Of a stretch of DNA of 57,324 nt, positions 1 to 6,398 are shown piece by piece; within the stretch, counting starts at the first letter, position 1, and each line of letters opens with the position of its first letter. A model generated the notes under the pieces. It was not told where the DNA came from, did not search any database, and worked only from the letters and a program-made list of their open reading frames with translations. Made by a program: the position numbers and the translations under genes. This DNA is from a virus. Location of the stretch: positions 1-57,324 of the IMG/VR virus record IMGVR_UViG_3300031727_000001; one strand, written 5' to 3'.

Positions 1-61
1 AACTGCGTCACGTACCAAATGATCGCCCTGTATGACCTGTGTCTTGTGTCTTTTTCGCTGC

Positions 62-301
62 TCATTTCCAAGCCCTCCAAATCTTCCCCACCCCCCAGAA
101 CACCACAGCAAATCCACAGACGATAAGAATCCCCAAAAGAACCCCGAGACCAGCAAGTAAAGTCCCGGTGAAATATCCAAATGCTCTCAGCCAGAACCAT
201 CTGTCTTTGACTGGCTCCGGGGGCTTCATCCGTTCCTCTATCTGGACATCAAGAGGGCGGTAGATGTCGTCTGCTGACTTTATGAGGGTGGGGCGGGTCA
301 T
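62..301 (-). CDS. small single-helix membrane protein
   Basis: 79 residues. A charged N-terminal half is followed by one clear hydrophobic helix at about residues 41-70 and a basic tail. I do not recognise a family. Its ATG overlaps the TGA of the upstream XRE regulator (ATGA at 298-301), so it is translated as part of the leftward early operon. It is the last gene before the left edge. If the genome is circular, the operon continues with the gene at the right edge. Confidence 0.7.
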   Translation of the reverse strand: MTRPTLIKSADDIYRPLDVQIEERMKPPEPVKDRWFWLRAFGYFTGTLLAGLGVLLGILIVCGFAVVFWGVGKIWRAWK

Positions 302-651
302 TCCGTTTCCTTCAAGAATTCTTCCATGCGCCCGATGAAATCCACAGATCGAAGCCTCATGACCTCAACCTCTGTGCGCATGTCTTCAAGTTTGGCGTTG
401 GCGTCCCTGCCAGGATGTGGGAAGATCGTGTAAGGCTCTATATCCAAGGCGATGCAGATTTTTTCGATCCAGTCTACAGAGAGCGTCATGGTTGCGATTT
501 CAAGGCGGCATATAGTTTGTGGCGTCGTTTCGCAGAGCCGTGCTATATCATCGAGGGCCATGCCCTTCCTTTTTCTGGCGTCTCTAAGCTTGGCGCCAAC
601 TGCACGGGCAAGTGCGCAAGCGGATGGCTTTGTCTCTGTGTCTATGGTCAT
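298..651 (-). CDS. XRE-family HTH transcriptional regulator
   Basis: 117 residues with a helix-turn-helix of the Cro/CI (XRE) type at about residues 16-75. The typical pattern is visible: basic first helix, LDDIARLCETTPQTICRLE recognition region, then a hydrophobic closing helix. The C-terminal 40 residues look helical and may be a dimerisation segment. It lies mid-operon, ATGA-coupled on both sides, rather than next to the divergent control region at 5023-5293, so it is not placed like a classical CI repressor. Its target is unknown. Confidence 0.8.
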   Translation of the reverse strand: MTIDTETKPSACALARAVGAKLRDARKRKGMALDDIARLCETTPQTICRLEIATMTLSVDWIEKICIALDIEPYTIFPHPGRDANAKLEDMRTEVEVMRLRSVDFIGRMEEFLKETE

Positions 652-1160
652 GCTGGGTCTGCCTTCTTAAGGTCTTTGGTCTCGACGCCGATCATGTCTG
701 AGATCAGATCGAGGACGGCTTGTTTTGACTTCTGGAACGTCTCTTTACCCATGGCTCTGTAAGACTGGCTCTGAGCCGTGTAGACAGTTACCAGAGAGCC
801 AGTTACAGTGACGATGGCGTATTCATCCATGGGGCGAATAAAAGCCGCCAGACGCAACGCCTCGGCCTTTGACGAGCATTGGATCGAGCGTTTGTCGTGG
901 AACCCTGCTTTTATGAGGCAGTACTTCCTTAAACTTTCTGCGGTCGGGAATGATTCTGCCGCCAATTCTGGAAGATTAAGCCACCCCTGATTGATGGCAG
1001 CGAAATATTGCGCGTGCGATTTTGCAGACCGCTCGTGAACCTGTTCCAATTGGTAAATTTCGCCTATAACGAAGTCCTGATCCGCCGCCTTCTGATGACG
1101 CGGCAGAACTTCGAAGCCGGTTCCACTCCAACGGTATGCTAGTGGAGTGCCTTGTTTCAT
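648..1160 (-). CDS. phage protein of unknown function, recombination-gene neighbour
   Basis: 170 residues. A short beta-rich start is followed by a mostly helical body with an S-x-x-x-HAQYFAAIN stretch near residue 50. That stretch recalls the N-terminal pattern of NinB/DUF1367-type phage proteins, which sit near recombination genes, but the resemblance is weak and made by eye. Stop and start are coupled by ATGA to the genes on both sides. It lies two genes downstream of the YqaJ-type exonuclease. Confidence 0.7.
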   Translation of the reverse strand: MKQGTPLAYRWSGTGFEVLPRHQKAADQDFVIGEIYQLEQVHERSAKSHAQYFAAINQGWLNLPELAAESFPTAESLRKYCLIKAGFHDKRSIQCSSKAEALRLAAFIRPMDEYAIVTVTGSLVTVYTAQSQSYRAMGKETFQKSKQAVLDLISDMIGVETKDLKKADPA

Positions 1161-1369
1161 TCCGCAACTTCCTCAACACTATCCTCCGGCACCGTGAAAA
1201 ACGGATAGTAGCCATCTGGATTGAGCGTTACAGAGATGTGCGGAACGCCAGTTATTCTGGTGTCATCACGTGAGAGCCCGTAGTCATGGTGAGCGCATGC
1301 GTATACGATGGTGCCAGCAGTTGCCTTTGGCTCAGTTGTGGCGTCTTTTTTCATCCGGTAGCGTGTCAC
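1157..1369 (-). CDS. small hypothetical protein
   Basis: 70 residues, no recognised family. It contains an ACAHHDYGLS segment and ends in an acidic tail, which would fit a small compact fold. It overlaps both neighbours by 4 bases (ATGA), so it is part of the recombination gene cluster. Confidence 0.65.
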   Translation of the reverse strand: MTRYRMKKDATTEPKATAGTIVYACAHHDYGLSRDDTRITGVPHISVTLNPDGYYPFFTVPEDSVEEVAE

Positions 1370-2016
1370 GCTGCTTCCCCTGAGATAGAGTCCTGACCGC
1401 CATAGGCGCGGAGCTTGGCTTCCTTGGCTGCGACTTCTTCAAGAAATTCAACGACCAGCTTTTCAGTCTCGCTGATACGTTCGTCATCGCGTTCGATGCG
1501 CATGGTCCATAGCGACATTTCCTCGGGGAAGTCTGGATTGTAGGAAACGAAGTCGCACCAGGCGCGGTCTGCACATCTCATTTGCCATTGCATTTGCAGG
1601 ATGTACTTGTCATCGATCTTGCCATCCAGAAGCGTAGACAGATGCTTTGCAGGCTGCGGGCATTTGATCTCAAGGAGGCCGTCATCGCCGACAAGGCCGT
1701 CCGGGCTGGCGTGGCTTCCGCTAATTGTCGGGTGCTTGATCAGTCCGACTTCAACGACTTCGACGCCCTTATAGAATTCATAGGCGCTGCGGCCTTCCGG
1801 TTCGCGCTCGGTGCCGGTCTTCATGGCAGCATTGACATACATCTCTTGTGGCTTGCCAGTCAGGCGCTCGATGATAAGCCGCGCCATGACGTTCTCTCTG
1901 GACGCTCCCCAGCCGTTTCTCGTCCTTGCAAGGGCTTCATGCAGAGAAGATGCCCCAAGGCTGCCAGCGCGCGCCGCAAGCCATTCCTCTGAGCCTTGGA
2001 TAAGATCTACCGTCAT
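1366..2016 (-). CDS. YqaJ-type viral recombinase (lambda-exonuclease-like)
   Basis: 216 residues, the usual size for this family. It opens with QGSEEWLAAR, the hallmark start of YqaJ/lambda-exonuclease proteins. The PD-(D/E)xK core is visible: E70 in a GTEREPEGR segment, D106 in SPDGLVG, and E116-x-K118 in LEIKCP. Proteins of this family degrade one strand of double-stranded DNA ends and pair with an annealing protein. The next gene upstream (2013-2753) is an ERF annealing protein, completing the two-part recombination system. ATGA overlaps on both sides. Confidence 0.9.
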   Translation of the reverse strand: MTVDLIQGSEEWLAARAGSLGASSLHEALARTRNGWGASRENVMARLIIERLTGKPQEMYVNAAMKTGTEREPEGRSAYEFYKGVEVVEVGLIKHPTISGSHASPDGLVGDDGLLEIKCPQPAKHLSTLLDGKIDDKYILQMQWQMRCADRAWCDFVSYNPDFPEEMSLWTMRIERDDERISETEKLVVEFLEEVAAKEAKLRAYGGQDSISGEAA

Positions 2017-2753
2017 TGCTGGCCTCGCTTCTTTTCCAGGGCTTTGACAGCAGCGTCGAACTTGCTTGCCGGCAGCGCGGCAACGGCGGCGACCTTGAAG
2101 TACTTGCAGAACTGAGCGGCGCTGGATTCAGTCTCGTCGATCAGATTCATGATGTGCTTGGTCTGCTCCTCGCTGATAGGCGGCGATCCGGCTGCATTGC
2201 CGTCATCGTCCTTATTGCCTTCCTTGGTGGCAATGCCGGTCACAGCTTCGAACGTCGCCAGCTTCAAATAAGTCGTTGCAGATTTGATTTGCTGGATCGG
2301 GTTCTTGTTGCCAGACTTGTCTGGCGGTGACTTCATCTTCACGCTTTGCTTGTGCCCCATAGGGTGCGTGAGCGTGCAGGTCACGACGATAATGCCGTCT
2401 GAGTTTTCTGGCTGATCAATGTCCCAGCTTGCATCCAGATCGTGTTTGCCGAGGGCTTCGCTCACCGTATTGACGACATTCCCGATCGTGGCGTATGTTG
2501 AATTGTACTGCTTGTTTTCAGCGTCCTTAATCACTGTCGGCGCGTTAGCTTTGAACCTCGCTTTAGCCTCAAAAAATGCCTTTTGCGCCTGCGCTTTTTC
2601 CCAGCGCTCCTGAAGGTCCATGAGCTTCTCCATCTTCTCGATGGTGTCGCCACGCTCAAGAGCTGCGTTCAACATGTCAAGCGGTGTCACGGCTTGATGG
2701 CGGGGCTTGATTTCCCCATCGTCTCCTGCCACTTGTAACTGAGCAGTGCTCAT
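2013..2753 (-). CDS. erf: ERF-family single-strand annealing protein
   Basis: 246 residues. The ERF core runs from about residue 55 to 180 and shows the typical KAFFEAKARFK, YATIGNVVNTVSEAL and TYLKLATFEAVTGIAT segments. P22 Erf is the reference member and anneals single strands for homologous recombination and circularisation. It is coupled by ATGA to the YqaJ exonuclease. The region after residue 190 is a variable, partly acidic linker ending in a lysine-rich tail. A P22-type headful phage needs such a system to circularise terminally redundant DNA. Confidence 0.9.
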   Translation of the reverse strand: MSTAQLQVAGDDGEIKPRHQAVTPLDMLNAALERGDTIEKMEKLMDLQERWEKAQAQKAFFEAKARFKANAPTVIKDAENKQYNSTYATIGNVVNTVSEALGKHDLDASWDIDQPENSDGIIVVTCTLTHPMGHKQSVKMKSPPDKSGNKNPIQQIKSATTYLKLATFEAVTGIATKEGNKDDDGNAAGSPPISEEQTKHIMNLIDETESSAAQFCKYFKVAAVAALPASKFDAAVKALEKKRGQQ

Positions 2754-2944
2754 GACTTATCGTCCTCCATCATCTTGTCTTGCCCCGGCTCAATCAGTTC
2801 GCCGGTCCAGTCTCCTCCTGGAACAGGAAAGATTGCGCCGTTGTGCCATTTCCATCCGTTCACAGTCTTGACCCAGTAGCCGCCTTCGAAAGATGGTGCC
2901 TTGGTTCCAAGGGGGGCAGCTTTGCATCGGTCTTCCCAAGTCAT
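2750..2944 (-). CDS. small hypothetical protein, start set by ATGA coupling
   Basis: 64 residues when started at 2944, where the ATG overlaps the upstream stop (ATGA at 2941-2944) behind a GGGGGA stretch. An in-frame ATG at 2998 would give 82 residues and cannot be excluded. The rest of the open frame further upstream overlaps the neighbour and is not needed. The sequence is rich in W and G (GGYWVKT, WKWHNGAIF), suggesting a small beta fold. Function unknown. Confidence 0.6.
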   Translation of the reverse strand: MTWEDRCKAAPLGTKAPSFEGGYWVKTVNGWKWHNGAIFPVPGGDWTGELIEPGQDKMMEDDKS

Positions 2945-3255
2945 TCCACGATCCCCCGCCTTGTATTCAGCCCGGTCTTCAGGGAATTCAGACCCCATGC
3001 AATCTTTCCAGACGAGTGAGGATAAGCGTATGCTTCGATGCTGAGATCTTCGAATGTCCGTTCGCAACGTCCATGGTCTCGACATACTCGGATGACCTCG
3101 TTGACAGCGTCTTGTACGGCCTCGCAAAGGTCTTCGATCTTGTCGCCTGCTGCAGCTTTCTTGCCCTCACGTCCAGCATGAAGCCTGTCATATTCCTCGC
3201 GGTCGATGATGCCGTGGATGTGGGCAAGCATCAGGTTCGGTCGGTCAAAGTTCAT
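2941..3255 (-). CDS. hypothetical protein
   Basis: 104 residues starting MNFDRPNLMLAHIHG at 3255. That ATG overlaps the upstream stop by 4 bases, so the longer open frame to 3300 is rejected. The middle is lysine- and glutamate-rich helix; the C-terminal part has a short WGLNSLKTGL segment. No family recognised. Fully embedded in the ATGA-coupled leftward operon. Confidence 0.65.
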   Translation of the reverse strand: MNFDRPNLMLAHIHGIIDREEYDRLHAGREGKKAAAGDKIEDLCEAVQDAVNEVIRVCRDHGRCERTFEDLSIEAYAYPHSSGKIAWGLNSLKTGLNTRRGIVE

Positions 3256-3461
3256 GTTATGTCCTCGGCGTTGCGGATCTCGTAGTCCAGATCTTTGCAA
3301 ATCTTTCGCGCTTCTTTAATAAATTCATTGAGCCTATGCTGAAGTCTATCTATGAGTTCTGCTGCATCATAGAGATCGCTTGAAAGTTGCTGATTTTCGC
3401 CGTAAGACATCTCGTCGTAGTGTTTTCGCAGCCGTGCTGAAATATTGTCTTTGTCGCTCAT
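3252..3461 (-). CDS. small helical protein
   Basis: 69 residues, nearly all predicted helix, with heptad-like leucine and isoleucine spacing (about residues 25-60). It may be a short coiled coil. Function unknown. ATGA overlaps with both neighbours. Confidence 0.6.
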   Translation of the reverse strand: MSDKDNISARLRKHYDEMSYGENQQLSSDLYDAAELIDRLQHRLNEFIKEARKICKDLDYEIRNAEDIT

Positions 3462-3649
3462 GACACCCTCCTCTCAATGTCGCAAAAAATACCATCTTTA
3501 GACGTACTGAACCTGCGGACCTTGCCGTCAAGAACATTCTGGATGAGTTCCTTTTCCCAAGGCTTCCAGTCTTCTCTCCACTGATAGACCTCGGCAATCG
3601 TCTGCTCTAGTGTGGTGCCATCATCGAAGGTGACTATGAAATCGGTCAT
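3458..3649 (-). CDS. small hypothetical protein
   Basis: 63 residues when started at the ATG at 3649, which overlaps the upstream stop as ATGA. A start three codons earlier (3658) is possible but would lengthen the overlap. It begins MTDFIVTFDDGTT and contains a W-x-x-x-W-x-x-W segment (WREDWKPWEKE). No family recognised. Confidence 0.6.
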   Translation of the reverse strand: MTDFIVTFDDGTTLEQTIAEVYQWREDWKPWEKELIQNVLDGKVRRFSTSKDGIFCDIERRVS

Positions 3650-4026
3650 TCTCCGCACTCCGGATTATCCGCCAGACCCAAGGCAACATCGCAGATGTCC
3701 GCGACCTGGCCGCGAGACCATGTTGTTGCGTCCTGATCGCGCCAGTTCGGGTTTTTCTCGCCAACAACGATCGCTTTAACTTGGCGAAGCGCTGTTTCAA
3801 GTTTCGCTATCTGCGCGTCACGTTTGTTTCGACTTTCCTGTACACCTCGGTTAAGGTCTTCGTGATAAGCGCGAACGATCTCAGCAGGGTCTTGCCCAGG
3901 CTGTGCGCAAAGGCGAAATTCGTTAAAAACGGCTTGGACGGACTCCCCGAAGGCGTTGGCCTCACTAACCATCTTGCCGGCTGTGGCGTAAATGTCTTCT
4001 CCTCCAACTGGGTGATAGGTTTTCAC
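3646..4026 (-). CDS. hypothetical protein with GTG start
   Basis: 126 residues. The start codon is GTG at 4026, overlapping the upstream stop (GTGA at 4023-4026). A helical middle (about residues 45-90) is rich in charged residues, followed by NWRDQDATTW. No family recognised. The unusual start is supported by the same 4-base coupling used through the operon. Confidence 0.6.
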   Translation of the reverse strand: MKTYHPVGGEDIYATAGKMVSEANAFGESVQAVFNEFRLCAQPGQDPAEIVRAYHEDLNRGVQESRNKRDAQIAKLETALRQVKAIVVGEKNPNWRDQDATTWSRGQVADICDVALGLADNPECGE

Positions 4027-4187
4027 GCCGCTTTCCTTTCGCTTCTCCGTTTAATCTCGCCTATCAATGCAAGGTGACGATTAATGTCGTAGATCCATGA
4101 GCCTCGTTTACCGCGGCTGCTTTCGAGCGCGAGTTGGCGGCTAAGCTCAGCATCCGATAGATCTCTGAGTTGACGGCGAAGATTCAT
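4023..4187 (-). CDS. short basic protein
   Basis: 54 residues beginning MNLRRQLRDLSDAELSRQ. Very basic, with an arginine- and lysine-rich C terminus. Its ATG overlaps the upstream stop (ATGA at 4184-4187) and its stop overlaps the next GTG start, which is the main support for it being real. It could bind nucleic acid, but no motif proves this. Confidence 0.6.
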   Translation of the reverse strand: MNLRRQLRDLSDAELSRQLALESSRGKRGSWIYDINRHLALIGEIKRRSERKAA

Positions 4188-4480
4188 GATTCACCTCTTG
4201 CAAGCTTTAGGGCTGCTTCAACACGCTCCATAACGTATTCATCTTCGAATGGGCTATCTGCGCCGCCTCGGTAGTCTAGAAGCTCTTCTATGGCGTCCAA
4301 GAGCGCTTCATGCGCATTCACGGCGCGGACTATGAGTTCTGAGTCTGCTTCGCCGTTGTCGTCTTCATGCAAGTCGATCGGCTCCAAGGTGCCGGGACGA
4401 TCAACAACCCAAAATCTTCCCCCGCGAAGATCTTCTTGCCGACGAGTCCAAGGCCGTGGCGTTGCGTTTTCTATGCTCAT
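4184..4480 (-). CDS. acidic hypothetical protein
   Basis: 98 residues starting MSIENATPRPWTRRQ at 4480, where ATG overlaps the upstream stop. The longer frame to 4615 lies inside the neighbour. The C-terminal half is acidic and helical (AHEALLDAIEELLDY). This organisation, a short basic and proline start followed by an acidic helix, is common in phage early proteins of unknown role. Confidence 0.6.
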   Translation of the reverse strand: MSIENATPRPWTRRQEDLRGGRFWVVDRPGTLEPIDLHEDDNGEADSELIVRAVNAHEALLDAIEELLDYRGGADSPFEDEYVMERVEAALKLARGES

Positions 4481-5022
4481 GCTGCGCCTCCATCTCTCGG
4501 GAACTGAAAAACGGCGGCGGAGTTCTCCTGATTTTCCGAACGGGATTCCCCCGCCGCCGCGTCGTCCTTCACCACCGATAGATTTCCCCGCGTGGTGAAG
4601 GCAATTGCTTTCCAATGGTCTATATCTTGGTTAAGATGATGGATCTCTGAGCGCAGAGCCCAGTTGATATCTTCTGCTTCTTCCTGATTACACTCAGCAT
4701 CGGCAAGCTCGTCTCTGACGCACGTGTAATTGATGAAGACAATGCAGATGCAGAAGGCTACGAAGCCAACTCCCATGATCTTGTTCATCGTTGGCAGATC
4801 GGGAAGGAATGGCAGAGCCGAAGCGACAATCAACGCTGCCGCACTTACACCACACTGAAAATGAATGCTGCGGACGAGCCGTTCGAGGAGATGACGTTCG
4901 CACGGCCCGTCCGCTCCTGCCTCCGCAGAACGGTCATGGGGTAAACCGGAGCTGGATGGGTGTTGCTCATCGCTGGGGGCAGAATCATGTTTCATATAGG
5001 GTGGCTCAGCAGTGAAATACAT
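4477..5022 (-). CDS. two-helix membrane protein, first gene of the leftward operon
   Basis: 181 residues from 5022, or 172 from an in-frame ATG at 4995. Two adjacent hydrophobic segments (about residues 58-75 and 80-100) are followed by a helical, charged cytoplasmic-type tail. It is the first gene downstream of the divergent control region, and the GC-rich hairpin at 5048-5081 lies just upstream of it. A place at the head of an early operon would fit superinfection exclusion, but nothing in the sequence proves that. Confidence 0.65.
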   Translation of the reverse strand: MYFTAEPPYMKHDSAPSDEQHPSSSGLPHDRSAEAGADGPCERHLLERLVRSIHFQCGVSAAALIVASALPFLPDLPTMNKIMGVGFVAFCICIVFINYTCVRDELADAECNQEEAEDINWALRSEIHHLNQDIDHWKAIAFTTRGNLSVVKDDAAAGESRSENQENSAAVFQFPRDGGAA

Positions 5023-5047
5023 TTATCTCAACTCTCTCTTTAAAAGG

Positions 5048-5081
5048 GCCCCGGCCTGAGTATTAAGGCAGTGGCCGGGGC
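5048..5081 (-). terminator. leader hairpin, possible attenuator of the leftward operon
   Basis: A perfect 9-bp inverted repeat (GCCCCGGCC at 5048-5056, GGCCGGGGC at 5073-5081) with a 16-base loop. Read leftward it is followed by CC and then TTTT at 5045-5042, so it looks like an intrinsic terminator. It lies between the candidate promoter and the first gene, so if it terminates it would act as an attenuator or need antitermination. Confidence 0.5.
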
Positions 5082-5130
5082 TCAAGTTTACGATCTTCTT
5101 GGGAGGAGAGAGATCGTGTTCGTTGGCTTA

Positions 5131-5159
5131 TTGGTAGCCGAAGCGGTTACGATCGTCAA
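5131..5159 (-). promoter_or_regulatory. candidate leftward early promoter
   Basis: Read on the minus strand: TTGACG (5159-5154), 17-bp spacer, TACCAA (5136-5131). The -35 is good and the -10 is only fair. A second TTGACG lies 10 bp upstream (5169-5164). It would drive the operon beginning at 5022. Confidence 0.35.
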
Positions 5160-5293
5160 TAGCCGTCAAAGCAATTTTTTCGATTTTTAATTGTCAGGTG
5201 ATTTGTGTGTGCAAATTTGCAACAGATATTCGCTACAGCCATATCGGTTACTTTTTGATTGACCAATATGGGCGAATAAGCTAGACGGGACGC
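5160..5293. promoter_or_regulatory. divergent control region with operator-like palindromes
   Basis: Lies between the leftward operon and the Cro-like gene. It holds a perfect 12-bp palindrome TGCAAATTTGCA (5210-5221). It also holds an inverted pair TATTCGC (5227-5233) and GCGAATA (5272-5278), with CATAT and ATATG placed just inside the arms. These are plausible operators for the adjacent HTH protein. I could not assign a convincing rightward promoter. Confidence 0.45.
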
Positions 5294-5515
5294 ATGAGGC
5301 TAGCAGCATACTTAAAACGTGAGCGTATCAAGATCGCTGATTTTGCAGCGAAGATCTCTGTGCATGAGAAAAGTGTTTCCCGGTATCTGGGTGGACGCGT
5401 GCCGAGCACAGAAGTCTTGAAGCGCATTGTCTCGGTCACGAAAGGAGAGGTCACCGCTAATGATTTCTTCTCTGCCGATGACGAGGAAGAGCAGCAAGGC
5501 TGTGCTGCCGCCTGA
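5294..5515 (+). CDS. Cro-like HTH DNA-binding protein
   Basis: 73 residues. Almost the whole protein is a helix-turn-helix (about residues 1-60, with IADFAAKISVHEKSVSRYL as the two-helix unit), then an acidic tail ending in CAAA. Size and position, as first rightward gene after a palindrome-rich control region, match Cro-type regulators. A regulatory role in the early lytic/lysogenic switch is inferred. No obvious divergent CI partner is adjacent. Confidence 0.8.
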   Translation: MRLAAYLKRERIKIADFAAKISVHEKSVSRYLGGRVPSTEVLKRIVSVTKGEVTANDFFSADDEEEQQGCAAA

Positions 5516-5665
5516 CCCAGTTTAGTACCCTGCGTAATCCTCCCAGGATGAGTGTGTTGAGTATATGCGTGGCGTCCCTGTTGCGTCTGCGTATCTTCTT
5601 TGCCGCCGCTAAGACCGGATCGCAGACCCTCCCCATGCGATCCGGTCGATCTACAGGATGGGACG

Positions 5666-5998
5666 ATGGCTTATTGGACCGAAGAGGACGACGAGAAGCT
5701 TAGAGAGCTGACTTCTCAAGGGTTGACGTGTTCACAGATATCCGAACGCATGCCAGGGCGCAGCAAGAACTCCGTCATCAGCCGTCGCCATCGCATAGGT
5801 CTCTCCGAAGGTGATGTTTTAAGAAAACCCAAGCCTGTTCTTTCAGAGAACGCAGAAGAAATTCTGCGCCTTCGCTGCGATTGCCAATGGCCTGAATCTT
5901 CCATCACTCAGGCTTTGAGGCCGGACTCTCATTCAACCGAACATTATCATAAGTATGTCGAGCGTGTCATCGAAGCGTATAGTAAAGAGGCGCCATGA
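5666..5998 (+). CDS. GcrA-like DNA-binding protein
   Basis: 110 residues, started at 5666 behind GGATGGG. Residues 3-45 (YWTEEDDEKLRELTSQGLT, then ISERMPGRSKNSVISRRHRIGL) follow the N-terminal GcrA pattern: W-T-x-E, helix, S-x-x-x-IA, N-S/A-V-I-x-x-x-H-R-L/I-GL. GcrA is an alphaproteobacterial cell-cycle factor that works with RNA polymerase at methylated GANTC sites. The C-terminal part here is unlike cellular GcrA. ATGA-coupled to the next gene and two genes upstream of a DNA methyltransferase, so a link to DNA methylation is attractive but inferred. Confidence 0.75.
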   Translation: MAYWTEEDDEKLRELTSQGLTCSQISERMPGRSKNSVISRRHRIGLSEGDVLRKPKPVLSENAEEILRLRCDCQWPESSITQALRPDSHSTEHYHKYVERVIEAYSKEAP

Positions 5999-6207
5999 GT
6001 AATCAGCGATTGAAAAATTTCCTCTACGGGCCCGAGCAAATCGAGGCCCTTAATCTCTGGCGTCAAGGCTTGGACACTAAGCAGATTGCTTCGCAGATGG
6101 AGGCTGAAGAATACGCCGTCTATAATGGGCTTCATGAAATCAGAGAAGATTTCAGTAAGTTTGACAAGCTTGCCTCAAGGTATGGCTTGATGGTGGCGAG
6201 GTCATGA
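5995..6207 (+). CDS. small protein with possible HTH
   Basis: 70 residues. The segment LNLWRQGLDTKQIASQM has the spacing of a homeodomain-like helix-turn-helix, similar in feel to the GcrA-type gene just upstream, with which it overlaps by 4 bases. It could be a diverged second copy of that DNA-binding unit. Function unknown. Confidence 0.6.
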   Translation: MSNQRLKNFLYGPEQIEALNLWRQGLDTKQIASQMEAEEYAVYNGLHEIREDFSKFDKLASRYGLMVARS

Positions 6208-6398
6208 AAAAGCTTCCCCCAGGCGAAAAGCGCATCACCATAAACGGCAACCCTTACATCGAATATATCGATCCTGAAACAGGGCGCACCAGACTTAAGG
6301 ACGATTATGATGCCAAGCTGGCGAAGATGCCGCCGAATGCTCGGATCGCTGCGCTGAAGTCCACGAAGCAAAAATGGAAGAAGATCTCCAATGTATGA
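6204..6398 (+). CDS. small basic hypothetical protein
   Basis: 64 residues, lysine-rich, beginning MKKLPPGEKRITINGNPYIEY. It overlaps the preceding gene (ATGA) and the methyltransferase gene by 8 bases, so it belongs to the same transcript. No family recognised. Confidence 0.6.
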   Translation: MKKLPPGEKRITINGNPYIEYIDPETGRTRLKDDYDAKLAKMPPNARIAALKSTKQKWKKISNV

